64,000 bases of DNA from JBCBGF01 sp038526915 (GTDB taxonomy: Bacteria; Pseudomonadota; Alphaproteobacteria; Rhodobacterales; Rhodobacteraceae): NCBI GenBank assembly GCA_038526915.1, contig JBCBGF010000001.1:806001-870000 (forward strand), written 5' to 3'. Positions 51,433-60,331 of the stretch are shown here, piece by piece. Every line of letters starts with the position of its first letter. Positions within the stretch are counted from its first letter, which is position 1. Under the pieces are notes generated by a model that saw only the letters and a list, made by a program, of their open reading frames with translations, had not been told where the DNA came from and did no database searches. A program made the translations under genes and the position numbers.

Positions 51433-54203
51433 TGTTCACCATCGGATCCCTTGGCTTCACGGCGCCGTGGCTCCTTCTGGGCCTGATTGCCCTGCCGATT
51501 CTGTGGTTTCTGTTGCGCGCGGTCCCGCCCGCGCCGATCCGGCGGCTGTTCCCGGCGGTGACGCTGCTTCTGGGGCTGGAGGATGACGAGAACGAGACCA
51601 ACAAGACGCCCTGGTGGCTGCTTCTGCTGCGCACCCTCGCAATTGCCGCCGTCACCATCGCCTTCGCGGGCCCCGTTCTGAACCCCCAGGCCGAGCGCCA
51701 GGGCGACGGGCCGTTTCTGGTGCTGGTCGATGGCACCTGGGCCGATGCGCGCGACTGGCAGCGGCGGATGGACCGGGTGGATGCGCTGTTGGCCGAAGCC
51801 TCGCGGCAGGGGCGGCCAGCGGCGGTGGTGTCGCTGAATGATCTGCCCGCCGGGGAATTGCCGTTCCAACCGGCAGAGGCTTGGCGGGCACGGTTGCCGA
51901 GTTTCGAGCCGCAGGCCTGGACGCCACGTGCGGAAGAGGTGCTGGCCTGGTGGGACGACGCGGTTGGAGGGGCCTTTGACACGTTCTGGATGTCGGACGG
52001 GCTGGACTATCCCTGGCGCGAAGACTTGTTGGAACGGGCCGAGGCGCAAGGCGCGGTGACGGTGTTCCAAAGCGCGCGGCCTCTGGTGGTGCTGCGCCCG
52101 GTGCAGTTTGAAGATGGGCGTATCCTGTTGAACGCCAGCCGGGCGATGCCGGGGGATCCGCTGACGGTCGGTGTTGCCGCGCAGGGGGTGGATCCGAATG
52201 GCACGCAGCGAGTGCTGGCGCGGGTGGAGATGACCTTTGCGCCGTCGGAAATTGAGAGCGAGACAGAGCTGTCCTTGCCACCGGAGCTGCGCAACCGGAT
52301 CAGCCGGTTCGAGATTGAAGGAACGCGGTCGGCGGGGGCGGTGACGCTGACCGACGATGCGCTGCGCCGTCGCGAAGTGGCGCTGATCGCGGGGCGGGAT
52401 GATCGGGAAGGGTTGGAGCTGTTGTCGCCCACCCACTACCTCGAACAGGCCTTGGAACCCACCGCGGAGCTGATCGAAGGGCCGATGGGGGATATTCTGC
52501 TGGCGAACCCCGATGCGATCATTCTGGCGGATGTGGCGACGATTTCGGCTGGTGAGGCGGAGCCGCTGCTGGAATGGGTCGAAGAGGGTGGCCTCTTGGT
52601 GCGCTTCGCGGGGCCGAGGCTCGCGGCCAGTGATGTGAGCCGGGGCGAGGAAGACCCCCTGATGCCCGTACGCCTGCGCGCCGGGGGCCGCACGGTGGGC
52701 GGCGCGATGAGTTGGGGGGAACCCAAGACCCTGCGGGAGTTCACGCCGGACTCGCCGTTCTTCGGGTTGGCGGTTTCAGATGAGATCAACGTGACCGCCC
52801 AGGTGATGGCCCAGCCCGACCCGACGCTGGCGGATCGCACGATTGCATCGCTGGCCGATGGCACGCCCTTGGTCACGCGCAAGCGGGTGGAGCAGGGGCA
52901 GATCGTGCTGTTCCATGTGACCGCGAATGCGGAATGGTCGTCGCTGCCGCTGTCGGGCCTGTTCGTGCAGATGCTGGAGCGGTTGGCCGTGTCCACGCGC
53001 CCCGCAAGCCCCAGTGCCGAAGATCTGGCGGGCACGACCTGGACGCCGGATCAGGTGCTGACCGGGTTTGGCGAGGTGATCGATGCGGGCGTTTTGCCGG
53101 GAATTCCGGGGGAGCTTCTGGCCGAGCCGGTGACGGGGCCGGATCTGCGGCCGGGCCTATATACCGGGGAAGATCAGCGGCTGGCACTAAACGCGGTGAC
53201 GGAGGCGACGGAGATTGCGCCTGCGGTCTGGCCGGCGCGGGTGCCGATTGAGGGGCTGGCGGTGCAAAGGGAGACGGTGCTGAAGGGCGCGTTTCTGACC
53301 GGTGCCTTGTTCCTGTTGATGATCGACATACTCGCCGCGCTGTGGCTGTCGGGCCGCCTGACCGGCCCACGTCCGGGCGTTGCGGCGGCACTGGTGGCCG
53401 CGCTGTTACTCGCTCCGCAGGGGGCGGAGGCGCAGACGCCGGAATTGGATGAGTTCGCTCTGATGGCCACAACCGAAGTGGTTCTGGCCCATGTCGTTAC
53501 TGGCGACCGGACAGTAGATGAGATGGCGGCGGCGGGCCTTCGCGGGTTGTCGGATGTGCTTTATGCGCGGACGTCGATTGAGCCGGCGGACCCGATTGCA
53601 GTGGATCTCGAGATGGACGAGCTATCCTTCTTCCCGATCCTTTACTGGCCAGTGACGCCCTCGCAACCCACACCGTCGTCGGAGGCTTATGCCCGGCTGA
53701 ACACCTATTTGCGCACCGGCGGCATGATCGTTTTCGACACCCGCGACGCCGATATCTCGCGGTTCGGGGGTGGCAGCCCGGCAGGGCGGAAGCTGCAGGA
53801 ACTGGCGCGGCCCTTGGACATCCCGCCCCTGGAGCCGATCCCCGATGATCATGTGCTGACGCGTACCTTCTACCTGCTGCAGGACTTCCCCGGCCGCCAC
53901 ATCAGCCGGGATGTCTGGGTCGAGGCCGCGCCGGCGGATGCCGAGCGGGCGGAGGGGATGCCCTTCCGCAACCTCAACGACAACGTGACCCCGGTGGTGA
54001 TCGGCGGCAATGACTGGGCCGCGGCCTGGGCGACGGATGCCAACGGGCGGCAGATGTTCCCGGTGGGGCGCGGCTTCACCGGTGAGCGGCAGCGTGAGAT
54101 TGCGTATCGGTTTGGCGTTAACCTGATCATGCATGTGCTGACCGGGAATTATAAGAGCGACCAGGTGCATGTGCCCGCGCTTCTCGATCGGTTGGGCCAG
54201 TGA
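51432..54203 (+). CDS. BatA-N / DUF4159 large membrane protein
   Basis: A 923-residue protein. The N-terminus has two close hydrophobic helices of the BatA/aerotolerance-regulator N-terminal type (APWLLLGLIALPILWFLLRA and TPWWLLLLRTLAIAAVTIAF). A VWA-like region LVLVDGTWADARDW follows. A third membrane helix near residue 620 (FLTGALFLLMIDILAALWL) precedes the C-terminal DUF4159 domain (about 680-920: LSFFPILYWPVTPSQP, GGMIVFDTRDAD). The C-terminal domain is likely periplasmic or cytosolic depending on helix count. It is coupled to both neighbours. Confidence 0.88.
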   Translation: MFTIGSLGFTAPWLLLGLIALPILWFLLRAVPPAPIRRLFPAVTLLLGLEDDENETNKTPWWLLLLRTLAIAAVTIAFAGPVLNPQAERQGDGPFLVLVDGTWADARDWQRRMDRVDALLAEASRQGRPAAVVSLNDLPAGELPFQPAEAWRARLPSFEPQAWTPRAEEVLAWWDDAVGGAFDTFWMSDGLDYPWREDLLERAEAQGAVTVFQSARPLVVLRPVQFEDGRILLNASRAMPGDPLTVGVAAQGVDPNGTQRVLARVEMTFAPSEIESETELSLPPELRNRISRFEIEGTRSAGAVTLTDDALRRREVALIAGRDDREGLELLSPTHYLEQALEPTAELIEGPMGDILLANPDAIILADVATISAGEAEPLLEWVEEGGLLVRFAGPRLAASDVSRGEEDPLMPVRLRAGGRTVGGAMSWGEPKTLREFTPDSPFFGLAVSDEINVTAQVMAQPDPTLADRTIASLADGTPLVTRKRVEQGQIVLFHVTANAEWSSLPLSGLFVQMLERLAVSTRPASPSAEDLAGTTWTPDQVLTGFGEVIDAGVLPGIPGELLAEPVTGPDLRPGLYTGEDQRLALNAVTEATEIAPAVWPARVPIEGLAVQRETVLKGAFLTGALFLLMIDILAALWLSGRLTGPRPGVAAALVAALLLAPQGAEAQTPELDEFALMATTEVVLAHVVTGDRTVDEMAAAGLRGLSDVLYARTSIEPADPIAVDLEMDELSFFPILYWPVTPSQPTPSSEAYARLNTYLRTGGMIVFDTRDADISRFGGGSPAGRKLQELARPLDIPPLEPIPDDHVLTRTFYLLQDFPGRHISRDVWVEAAPADAERAEGMPFRNLNDNVTPVVIGGNDWAAAWATDANGRQMFPVGRGFTGERQREIAYRFGVNLIMHVLTGNYKSDQVHVPALLDRLGQ

Positions 54204-56296
54204 TGACCGGATCGGTGATCTTTGATCCGCTGGTGCCGATGGTGCTGATCTGGGGCCTTGTGGCGCTGTCGGTCCTGTTCGTGGCGCTCGCTTTGTTCCG
54301 GCGGCTGTCGGGCGCGCCTTTGCGCGCGCTGGCTCTGGCGGCGTTGTTGATGGCGATTGCGAACCCCTCGCTGCAGACGGAAGAGCGGGAACCGTTGAGC
54401 GATATTGTCGTCGTGATCGTGGATGAAACCGCAAGCCAGGGGATTTCCGACCGGGTGGAGCAGACGGAGGCCGCGCTTGCAGCCATCGAGGCCGAGGTCG
54501 CGTCACTCGGCAATACCGAGATGCGGGTGGCGCGCGTCACCGATGCCGAGGGCGACGAGGGCAGCCTGGTGATGACCGCGCTGGCCGATGCGCTGGCTGA
54601 GGAACCGCGCGCGCGGCTGGCGGGGGCGATCTTGTTGACGGACGGGCAGGTGCATGATGTGGAGCGGACGCCGGATCTGCCCGCGCCGCTGCACGCCCTG
54701 CTCACGGGCCGAGAGGGCGATTGGGACCGGCGGCTGATCGTGCGCAATGCGCCGGCCTTTGCGATTCTGGGCGAGCCGTTGACGCTGACGCTGGAGATCG
54801 AGGATCAGGGGGCGGTGCCCGACGGCCTGGGTGATCAAGCCACGCTGGAGATCGCGATTGATGGGGGCGAGCCTGAGGTGTTCGAAGTGCCCGTGGGGCG
54901 CGAACTCGAATTGCCGGTGACGCTGCCCCATGGCGGTATGAACGTATTGCAATTCACGGTGCCTGCTGAAGAGACGGAGCTGACCGACCGGAACAATGCC
55001 GCCGTCATCCAGATCAACGGCGTACGCGACCGGTTGCGCGTGCTGCTGGTCTCCGGCGCACCGCATCCCGGTGAGCGGACGTGGCGGAATCTGCTGAAGT
55101 CCGACAGTTCGGTGGATTTGGTGCATTTCACGATCCTGCGCCCGCCCGAGAAACAGGACGGCGTGCCGGTGAACGAGTTGTCGCTGATTGCCTTCCCGAC
55201 GCGCGAGTTGTTTCTGGAGAAGGTCGATGAATTCGATCTGATCATCTTTGACCGGTACAAGCGGCGGGGGATCCTGCCCTCGGTCTATCTGGACAACGTG
55301 CGCGATTATGTCGAACGCGGCGGGGCGGTATTGATCGCGGCTGGGCCGGATTATGCGACAGCGAGTTCGCTGTTCCGGTCGCCCTTGGCCGACATCCTTC
55401 CGGGGGCACCGACAAGTCGGGTGATCGAAGATGGGTTTACGCCGGGGATCACCGAGCTGGGCGAACGGCATCCGGTGACCGAAGGTCTGGCCGCGTTTTC
55501 GCCGCTGGCCGGGTTGGTGGGTGAGGATGAGCCGCCCTGGGGCCGCTGGATGCGGCTGGTGGATGTGACGGCGGAACGGGGGCAGGTGGTGATGCACGGG
55601 CCAGATGATCGACCGCTTCTGCTGCTCGATCGTGTGGGCGAGGGGCGCGTGGCGCTGATGGCCTCGGACCACGCGTGGCTCTGGTCGCGGGGCTATGAGG
55701 GTGGCGGGCCGCAGCTTGAGCTGTTGCGGCGGCTGGCGCATTGGATGATGAAAGAGCCCGAGCTGGAAGAAGAAGCGCTGCGGGTCTTTGCTGAGGGGCA
55801 GACGATGTCGATTGCGCGACGGACGCTGGACGAGACGGTGCCCGAGGTTGAGATCACGGCGCCCGACGGGACGGTGAGCGTGGTGCCGCTGGAAGAAACC
55901 CAGCCGGGGTTGTTCACGACCACTTGGGAGGCGCCGGAGATCGGGCTTTATCGGCTGGTCAATGGCGAAGAAGAGGCTGTGATCGCGCTGGGCCCTGCGG
56001 CGCCGCGGGAGTTCGTGCAGACCATTGCCAGCGGCGACGTGGTGGAGCCTGTGGTGGATGCGACCCGCGGCGGCATTCTGGCGCTGGAAGACGGGGTGCC
56101 TGACCTGCGCCGCGTGCGCGAGGGGCGGCCTGCGGCAGGGCGCGGCTGGATCGGGATCACCCCGCGCGAGGCCTATCTGACGGCGGATATCACGGTGCGT
56201 CCGTTTCTGCCGGCGTGGCTGTGGCTGATGGTGGCGGCGGCGCTGGCGGTGAGCGCGTGGCTCTGGGAAGGGCGGCGCGGCCGTCCGGCGGGATGA
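54203..56296 (+). CDS. Membrane protein with VWA-like and glutamine-amidotransferase-like domains
   Basis: A 697-residue protein with two N-terminal helices (MVLIWGLVALSVLFVALALF, LRALALAALLMAIANP), a VWA-like domain with the atypical metal site DETAS and ILLTDGQVHD, then a class-I amidotransferase-like Rossmann domain (RLRVLLVSGAPHPGERTW, VRDYVERGGAVLIAAGPDYA) without an obvious catalytic Cys, and a final helix near residue 675. GTG at 54200 is an alternative start; ATG 54203 keeps the TGATG overlap. It is the last member of the MoxR set. Confidence 0.83.
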   Translation: MTGSVIFDPLVPMVLIWGLVALSVLFVALALFRRLSGAPLRALALAALLMAIANPSLQTEEREPLSDIVVVIVDETASQGISDRVEQTEAALAAIEAEVASLGNTEMRVARVTDAEGDEGSLVMTALADALAEEPRARLAGAILLTDGQVHDVERTPDLPAPLHALLTGREGDWDRRLIVRNAPAFAILGEPLTLTLEIEDQGAVPDGLGDQATLEIAIDGGEPEVFEVPVGRELELPVTLPHGGMNVLQFTVPAEETELTDRNNAAVIQINGVRDRLRVLLVSGAPHPGERTWRNLLKSDSSVDLVHFTILRPPEKQDGVPVNELSLIAFPTRELFLEKVDEFDLIIFDRYKRRGILPSVYLDNVRDYVERGGAVLIAAGPDYATASSLFRSPLADILPGAPTSRVIEDGFTPGITELGERHPVTEGLAAFSPLAGLVGEDEPPWGRWMRLVDVTAERGQVVMHGPDDRPLLLLDRVGEGRVALMASDHAWLWSRGYEGGGPQLELLRRLAHWMMKEPELEEEALRVFAEGQTMSIARRTLDETVPEVEITAPDGTVSVVPLEETQPGLFTTTWEAPEIGLYRLVNGEEEAVIALGPAAPREFVQTIASGDVVEPVVDATRGGILALEDGVPDLRRVREGRPAAGRGWIGITPREAYLTADITVRPFLPAWLWLMVAAALAVSAWLWEGRRGRPAG

Positions 56297-56802
56297 CGCT
56301 GGCCTTTGAACGCCCCGACACGCTGAGCGACATTGCTGATCTGCGGGCACTTCTGTCGGAATATCTCGACATCGTGGTCGAGACGGCCCATTCCGATGGT
56401 GCGCCCCCCTTGGATGCATCGGTTTTGCTGTCGGCCACGATGGATCACCTCGATGACTATGTGCCGCCCCGGGGGCGCACCACGCTGGTCCGCGGCGCCG
56501 ATGGCGTTCTGCAAGCCTCGGTCTTTGTGCGGATGATCCGGCCCGATGTTGCCGAGATGAAGCGCCTCTATGTGCGGCCCGCGCTACGGCAGAGCGGGCT
56601 TGGGACGCGGCTGACAGAGCAGGCCATGATGGATGCGCGCGGGATGGGCGCGCGGGAGATCTATCTCGATACGCTGGCCGCCTTTGGCCCGGCGCGCCGG
56701 ATGTATGAACGGCTGGGGTTTCGCTATATCGATCCGTACCCGGAAACCGAAAACCCGCCACCGATGGTACCGTTTACGGTGTGTCTTGCGAAAACGATCT
56801 AG
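56293..56802 (+). CDS. GNAT-family N-acetyltransferase
   Basis: A 169-residue acetyltransferase with acetyl-CoA loop RQSGLGTRL (99-107) after MKRLYVRPA and the C-terminal MYERLGFRYIDPYPE. The ending PPPMVPFTVCLAKTI is typical of one GNAT subgroup acting on small molecules. The ATG overlaps the stop of the MoxR-set membrane protein, so it may be an operon member or a passenger. Its stop overlaps that of the converging gene. Confidence 0.85.
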   Translation: MTLAFERPDTLSDIADLRALLSEYLDIVVETAHSDGAPPLDASVLLSATMDHLDDYVPPRGRTTLVRGADGVLQASVFVRMIRPDVAEMKRLYVRPALRQSGLGTRLTEQAMMDARGMGAREIYLDTLAAFGPARRMYERLGFRYIDPYPETENPPPMVPFTVCLAKTI

Positions 56803-57161
56803 CTACCGCCCAGATCGAAAGACACCGTGTCATCGGCCCAGCCATCGGTGTTGGTGCTGGCCCGGACGTTGACCGATGTCATCCCCTCGGGGATCGCCAC
56901 GCCACCCAGCGACCGGGTAAAGGGCTGTTCGGTGACATGGGGATGCAGCAATTCGCGCGTACCGAGGATGGTGCCGTCCGGTGCCTCGATCCGCCAGCCA
57001 TCGGCGTAATCGTCCCAACCGGTATCGCCATGGGAGAGCGTGACGGAGAATCGCCAGGTGCCCCCGTCCTGGCGCGCCTCGACGGCGTCGATGGTGGCGG
57101 GGTCGGCCTGCGCGACCGGTGCAGCGGCGATGGCGATGAGGAGTGTCACAATAGCGCGCAT
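56799..57161 (-). CDS. Small exported hypothetical protein
   Basis: A 120-residue protein with signal peptide MRAIVTLLIAIAAAPVAQA and a mature beta-rich domain with the conserved look WRFSVTLSHGDTGWDDYADGWRI and GTILGTRELLHPHVTEQPF. Similar small periplasmic proteins are widespread in Rhodobacteraceae; no function is known. Its 3' end overlaps the GNAT gene by 4 bp. Confidence 0.75.
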   Translation of the reverse strand: MRAIVTLLIAIAAAPVAQADPATIDAVEARQDGGTWRFSVTLSHGDTGWDDYADGWRIEAPDGTILGTRELLHPHVTEQPFTRSLGGVAIPEGMTSVNVRASTNTDGWADDTVSFDLGGS

Positions 57162-57266
57162 GGCGGTGCCTTTTTGGTGCTAAATACCGAGATCATACGC
57201 CGGTTTGCGCGCCGGTACAGTCACGCTTGGGCGAGGAGAGCGCATTCCATCCTTGCCTTTTTCGGA

Positions 57267-57291
57267 AATTGGTTATATTTCTTTACCAATT
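57267..57291 (+). promoter_or_regulatory. AATTGGT/ACCAATT inverted repeat upstream of glcD
   Basis: aattggt (57267-57273) and accaatt (57285-57291) are perfect inverted halves with an 11-bp A/T-rich spacer, 36 bp before the glcD ATG. Half-sites of this wording are used by FadR-type GntR regulators such as GlcC, LldR and PdhR, though usually with a shorter spacer. Confidence 0.45.
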
Positions 57292-57326
57292 GATCCGGTA
57301 CCGCCACATGCTCTGGGAGGACGCAG

Positions 57327-58775
57327 ATGGAAATGCCCGCTCCAAATCCCGAAATTCTTGCCAAGAAGGCGCGCCTTATTATGCGCCTTCAGGCGGTGTT
57401 GCCCCATGACGCGGTGATCCACGAGGAGACGGAGACCCGTGCCTATGAATGCGATGCGCTGACGGCATACAAGTGCCCGCCCCTTTGCGCGATCCTGCCC
57501 GCCTCGACCGAGGAGGTCGCCGCCGCGCTGAAGGTGTGCCATGAGGAAGGCGTGCCGGTTGTGCCACGCGGATCGGGCACGTCGCTGGCCGGGGGGGCCT
57601 TGCCGACGGCGGACAGCGTGATCCTGGGCGTGGCGCGGCTGAACGACGTGCTTGAGACCGATTATGACAACCGGTTCATCCGGGTGCAGACGGGCCGCAC
57701 GAACCTGAGCGTGACAGGCGCGGTGGAGCATGAAGACTTCTTCTATGCGCCCGACCCGTCATCGCAACTGGCCTGCGCGATCGCGGGCAATATCGCGATG
57801 AATTCGGGCGGGGCGCATTGCCTGAAATACGGGGTGACGACGAATAACCTGCTTGGCGTGACCATGGTGATGATGGACGGCACCGTGGTGGAGATCGGCG
57901 GCGCGCATCTGGATTCGGGCGGGCTGGACCTGCTGGGCGTGATCTGTGGATCGGAAGGGCAGTTGGGCGTGGTGACGGAAGCAACGCTGCGGATCCTGCG
58001 CAAGCCTGAAGGCGCGCGGCCCGTGCTGATGGGTTTCAATGACGCCGAGGTGGCCGGCGCCTGCGTGGCCGATATCATCAAGGCTGGCGTGTTGCCGGTG
58101 GCCATTGAGTATATGGATCGCCTGTGCATCGAGACGACGGACAAGTTCGCGGGCGCGGGGTATCCCGATTGCGAGGCGTTGCTGATCGTCGAGGTCGAGG
58201 GATCGGAGGCCGAGATCGACGAACAGCTGGGCGTGATCCTGCAAATCGCGCGCAAGCATGATCCGGTGGAGCTGCGCGAAAGCAAGAGCGCGGAGGAGAG
58301 CGCCAAGATCTGGCTGGGCCGGAAGTCGGCCTTTGGCGCGATTGGGCAGATCAACGATTACATGTGCCTGGATGGCACGATCCCGGTGTCGTCTCTGCCA
58401 TATGTGCTGCGCCGGATCGGGGAGTTGAGCGAGGAATACGGGTTGCAGGTGGGCAATGTGTTCCACGCGGGCGATGGCAACATGCACCCGCTGATCCTGT
58501 TTGATGCCAACAAGCCCGGGGACCTGGAACTGTGCGAGGCGATGGGCGCGGATATCCTGAAGCTGTGCGTCGAGGTGGGCGGGTGCCTGACCGGCGAGCA
58601 TGGTGTGGGCATCGAGAAGCGCGATCTGATGGGCGAGCAGTTCACGGCCGACGATATGGAAGCGCAGATGCGGCTGAAGGATGTGATGGATCCGGCGTGG
58701 CTGTTGAACCCGGCGAAGGTGTTCCCGCTGGCCGTCACTGAGGCGCGGCGGCGTGCGCCGGCTGAGGCGGCCTGA
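57327..58775 (+). CDS. glcD: Glycolate oxidase subunit GlcD
   Basis: FAD-containing catalytic subunit of glycolate dehydrogenase (glycolate to glyoxylate). The 482-residue VAO-fold protein has the FAD pyrophosphate segment VPRGSGTSLAGGALP (79-93), PDPSSQLACAIAGNIAMNSGG, and the C-terminal GEHGVGIEKRDLM. GGGAGG precedes the ATG by 6 bp. An inverted repeat upstream may bind a GntR regulator, and a hairpin follows the stop. Confidence 0.94.
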   Translation: MEMPAPNPEILAKKARLIMRLQAVLPHDAVIHEETETRAYECDALTAYKCPPLCAILPASTEEVAAALKVCHEEGVPVVPRGSGTSLAGGALPTADSVILGVARLNDVLETDYDNRFIRVQTGRTNLSVTGAVEHEDFFYAPDPSSQLACAIAGNIAMNSGGAHCLKYGVTTNNLLGVTMVMMDGTVVEIGGAHLDSGGLDLLGVICGSEGQLGVVTEATLRILRKPEGARPVLMGFNDAEVAGACVADIIKAGVLPVAIEYMDRLCIETTDKFAGAGYPDCEALLIVEVEGSEAEIDEQLGVILQIARKHDPVELRESKSAEESAKIWLGRKSAFGAIGQINDYMCLDGTIPVSSLPYVLRRIGELSEEYGLQVGNVFHAGDGNMHPLILFDANKPGDLELCEAMGADILKLCVEVGGCLTGEHGVGIEKRDLMGEQFTADDMEAQMRLKDVMDPAWLLNPAKVFPLAVTEARRRAPAEAA

Positions 58776-58778
58776 CGA

Positions 58779-58797
58779 AGGGGGCCTCGGGCCCCCT
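58779..58797 (+). terminator. Hairpin between glcD and glcE
   Basis: An 8-bp perfect stem agggggcc/ggccccct with TCG loop, 3 bp after the glcD stop. There is no U-run, so partial termination or an mRNA-stabilising 3' end for glcD is more likely than full termination. Confidence 0.5.
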
Positions 58798-58823
58798 CTG
58801 CGCCCCATGCCGGGACGCATTCA

Positions 58824-58856
58824 CCCCCGAGGATATTTGACAAGCGAAGAAGGACC
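58824..58856 (+). repeat. Short GGATATTT intergenic motif, copy 2
   Basis: cccccgaggatatttgacaa followed by gcgaagaagg, just upstream of the glcE ATG. It matches the segment before recO at 37404 in the C/G block, the ggatattt core and the purine-rich tail. The tail could also serve as ribosome binding site. Confidence 0.5.
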
Positions 58857-58864
58857 GGGGCGCG

Positions 58865-60001
58865 ATGCTGACACCCGCGAATGAGAGTGACCTTGCCGAA
58901 GCCATAACGGAGGCCCAAGGGCCGTTGCGCGTGGTGGGCGGGGGCACGCGGACGGTGGGCACCGGCGCGGGTGAAGTGCTGTCGACCGCGGGGATGACGG
59001 GGATCGAGCTATATGAGCCCGGCGCGTTGACGATTGTTGCGAAGGCCGGGACGCCCCTGTCCGAGATTGAGGCGGCGTTGGCCGCGGAGAACCAGTGTCT
59101 GCCCTTTGAGCCGATGGATCATCGGGCGGTTTTGGGCACGGACGGGGAGCCGACGATTGGCGGTGTGGTGGCCGGGAACGTCTCGGGGCCGCGTCGGATC
59201 CAGGCGGGCGCCTGTCGCGACAGTTTGATTGGGGTGCGGTTTGTCGATGGGTCGGGGACCGTGGTCAAGAACGGCGGGCGGGTGATGAAGAATGTCACTG
59301 GCTATGACCTGGTGAAGCTGATGGCAGGGTCTTACGGGACACTTGGCGTGCTGAGCGAGGTGAGTTTCAAGGTGTTGCCGGGCAATGCGGCGACGGCAAC
59401 GATATCGGTCGCGGGTCTCGATGTGGGTCAGGCGATTGCAGCGATGTCGGCGGGGCTGTCCTCACCCTTTGAGGTGACCGGGGCGGCGCATGGGCCGGTG
59501 GGCGGTGATGAGACGGCTGTGACGATGCTGCGGATCGAGGGGTTTGAAGCCTCGGTCGGCTACCGTGCGGAGAAGCTGGTGGGTCTGCTCGCGCGGTTTG
59601 GCGAGGCCAAGGTTGAACAGAGCACGGCGGCGGGTAGCGGGACGGATGCGACCTGGGCCGCAGTGCGGGATGCGACGATGTTTGCAGGCACCGACGAGGA
59701 TCTGTGGCGGATATCGGTGAAACCCTCGGACGGGGTGCGGGTGGCCGAGGCGCTGGGCGATGCGCGGATGCTGTTTGACTGGGGCGGGGGGCTTGTCTGG
59801 GCCGGTGCCGCACCGGGCAGCGATGTGCGCGCGAAGCTGGAGGGGATTTCCGGCCATGCGACCCTGATCCGCGCCGATGCCGATACGCATGCTCGGCTGG
59901 GCACCTTCCATCCCGAACCCGCGCCGCTGGCCGCGATTACGCGGGGCATTCGCGAGAAGTTCGACCCGCGCGGAATCCTGAACCCCGGGTTGATGGGCTG
60001 A
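58865..60001 (+). CDS. glcE: Glycolate oxidase subunit GlcE
   Basis: Second FAD-binding subunit, 378 residues, related to but shorter than GlcD. It shows the N-terminal PLRVVGGGTRTVG loop, TIGGVVAGNVSGPRRIQAGACRD (the FAD/substrate strip of GlcE) and a C-terminal REKFDPRGILNPG, the usual ending. It lies 89 bp after glcD, separated by a hairpin and the GGATATTT motif. Confidence 0.92.
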   Translation: MLTPANESDLAEAITEAQGPLRVVGGGTRTVGTGAGEVLSTAGMTGIELYEPGALTIVAKAGTPLSEIEAALAAENQCLPFEPMDHRAVLGTDGEPTIGGVVAGNVSGPRRIQAGACRDSLIGVRFVDGSGTVVKNGGRVMKNVTGYDLVKLMAGSYGTLGVLSEVSFKVLPGNAATATISVAGLDVGQAIAAMSAGLSSPFEVTGAAHGPVGGDETAVTMLRIEGFEASVGYRAEKLVGLLARFGEAKVEQSTAAGSGTDATWAAVRDATMFAGTDEDLWRISVKPSDGVRVAEALGDARMLFDWGGGLVWAGAAPGSDVRAKLEGISGHATLIRADADTHARLGTFHPEPAPLAAITRGIREKFDPRGILNPGLMG

Positions 60002-60006
60002 AGCTG

Positions 60007-60327
60007 GTGGGACCCCTGGCCCTTCCCTACGTGATCCTGCCCGGTGCGGGTGCCGTGGCCACCGCCTGGGCGATTGCGGACTGGCGGCTGGCGGGTGCTG
60101 CGGCGGCAGGGGCCATGGGGCTGTTGTTCCTGGTCCCGGCGCTGGGCCTGTCTTTGCTGATCTTTGCCCTGCCGGTGATCGCCGGTGTGGCGGTGGGCGG
60201 GCTGGTGCTGCTGCCGCTGCTGTTGTGGCGGCCCGATATGACCGTCTGGACCCGGATGACCACCGCGCTGGCTGCGGCGGTGGCGGGCGGGCTGTGGCTT
60301 TTGACCTCTAACCCTGGACTTGTGTGA
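60007..60327 (+). CDS. Small hydrophobic membrane protein between glcE and glcF
   Basis: A 106-residue GTG-started frame with three to four hydrophobic helices (AGAVATAWAIADW, AAAAGAMGLLFLVPALGLSLLIFA, VAVGGLVLLPLLLW, AAAVAGGLWLL). It begins 5 bp after the glcE stop and its stop lies 5 bp before the glcF ATG, consistent with a true operon gene. No family is recognised; it could serve as a membrane anchor for the oxidase, but that is a guess. Confidence 0.6.
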   Translation: MGPLALPYVILPGAGAVATAWAIADWRLAGAAAAGAMGLLFLVPALGLSLLIFALPVIAGVAVGGLVLLPLLLWRPDMTVWTRMTTALAAAVAGGLWLLTSNPGLV

Positions 60328-60331
60328 GCGG

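Noticed and set aside
54503..56761. A 752-codon open frame on the minus strand opposite the VWA/GATase-like gene
   Set aside because: It is a GC-driven mirror of a well-supported coding gene, is rich in Arg/His/Pro/Gln, and shows no motif. Similar long mirrors opposite rel, polA, smc, mltB and the acyl-CoA dehydrogenase were left out for the same reason.
57267..57291. A definite GlcC operator
   Set aside because: The spacer length does not match known FadR-type operators and no regulator gene is adjacent, so it is reported only as a candidate.
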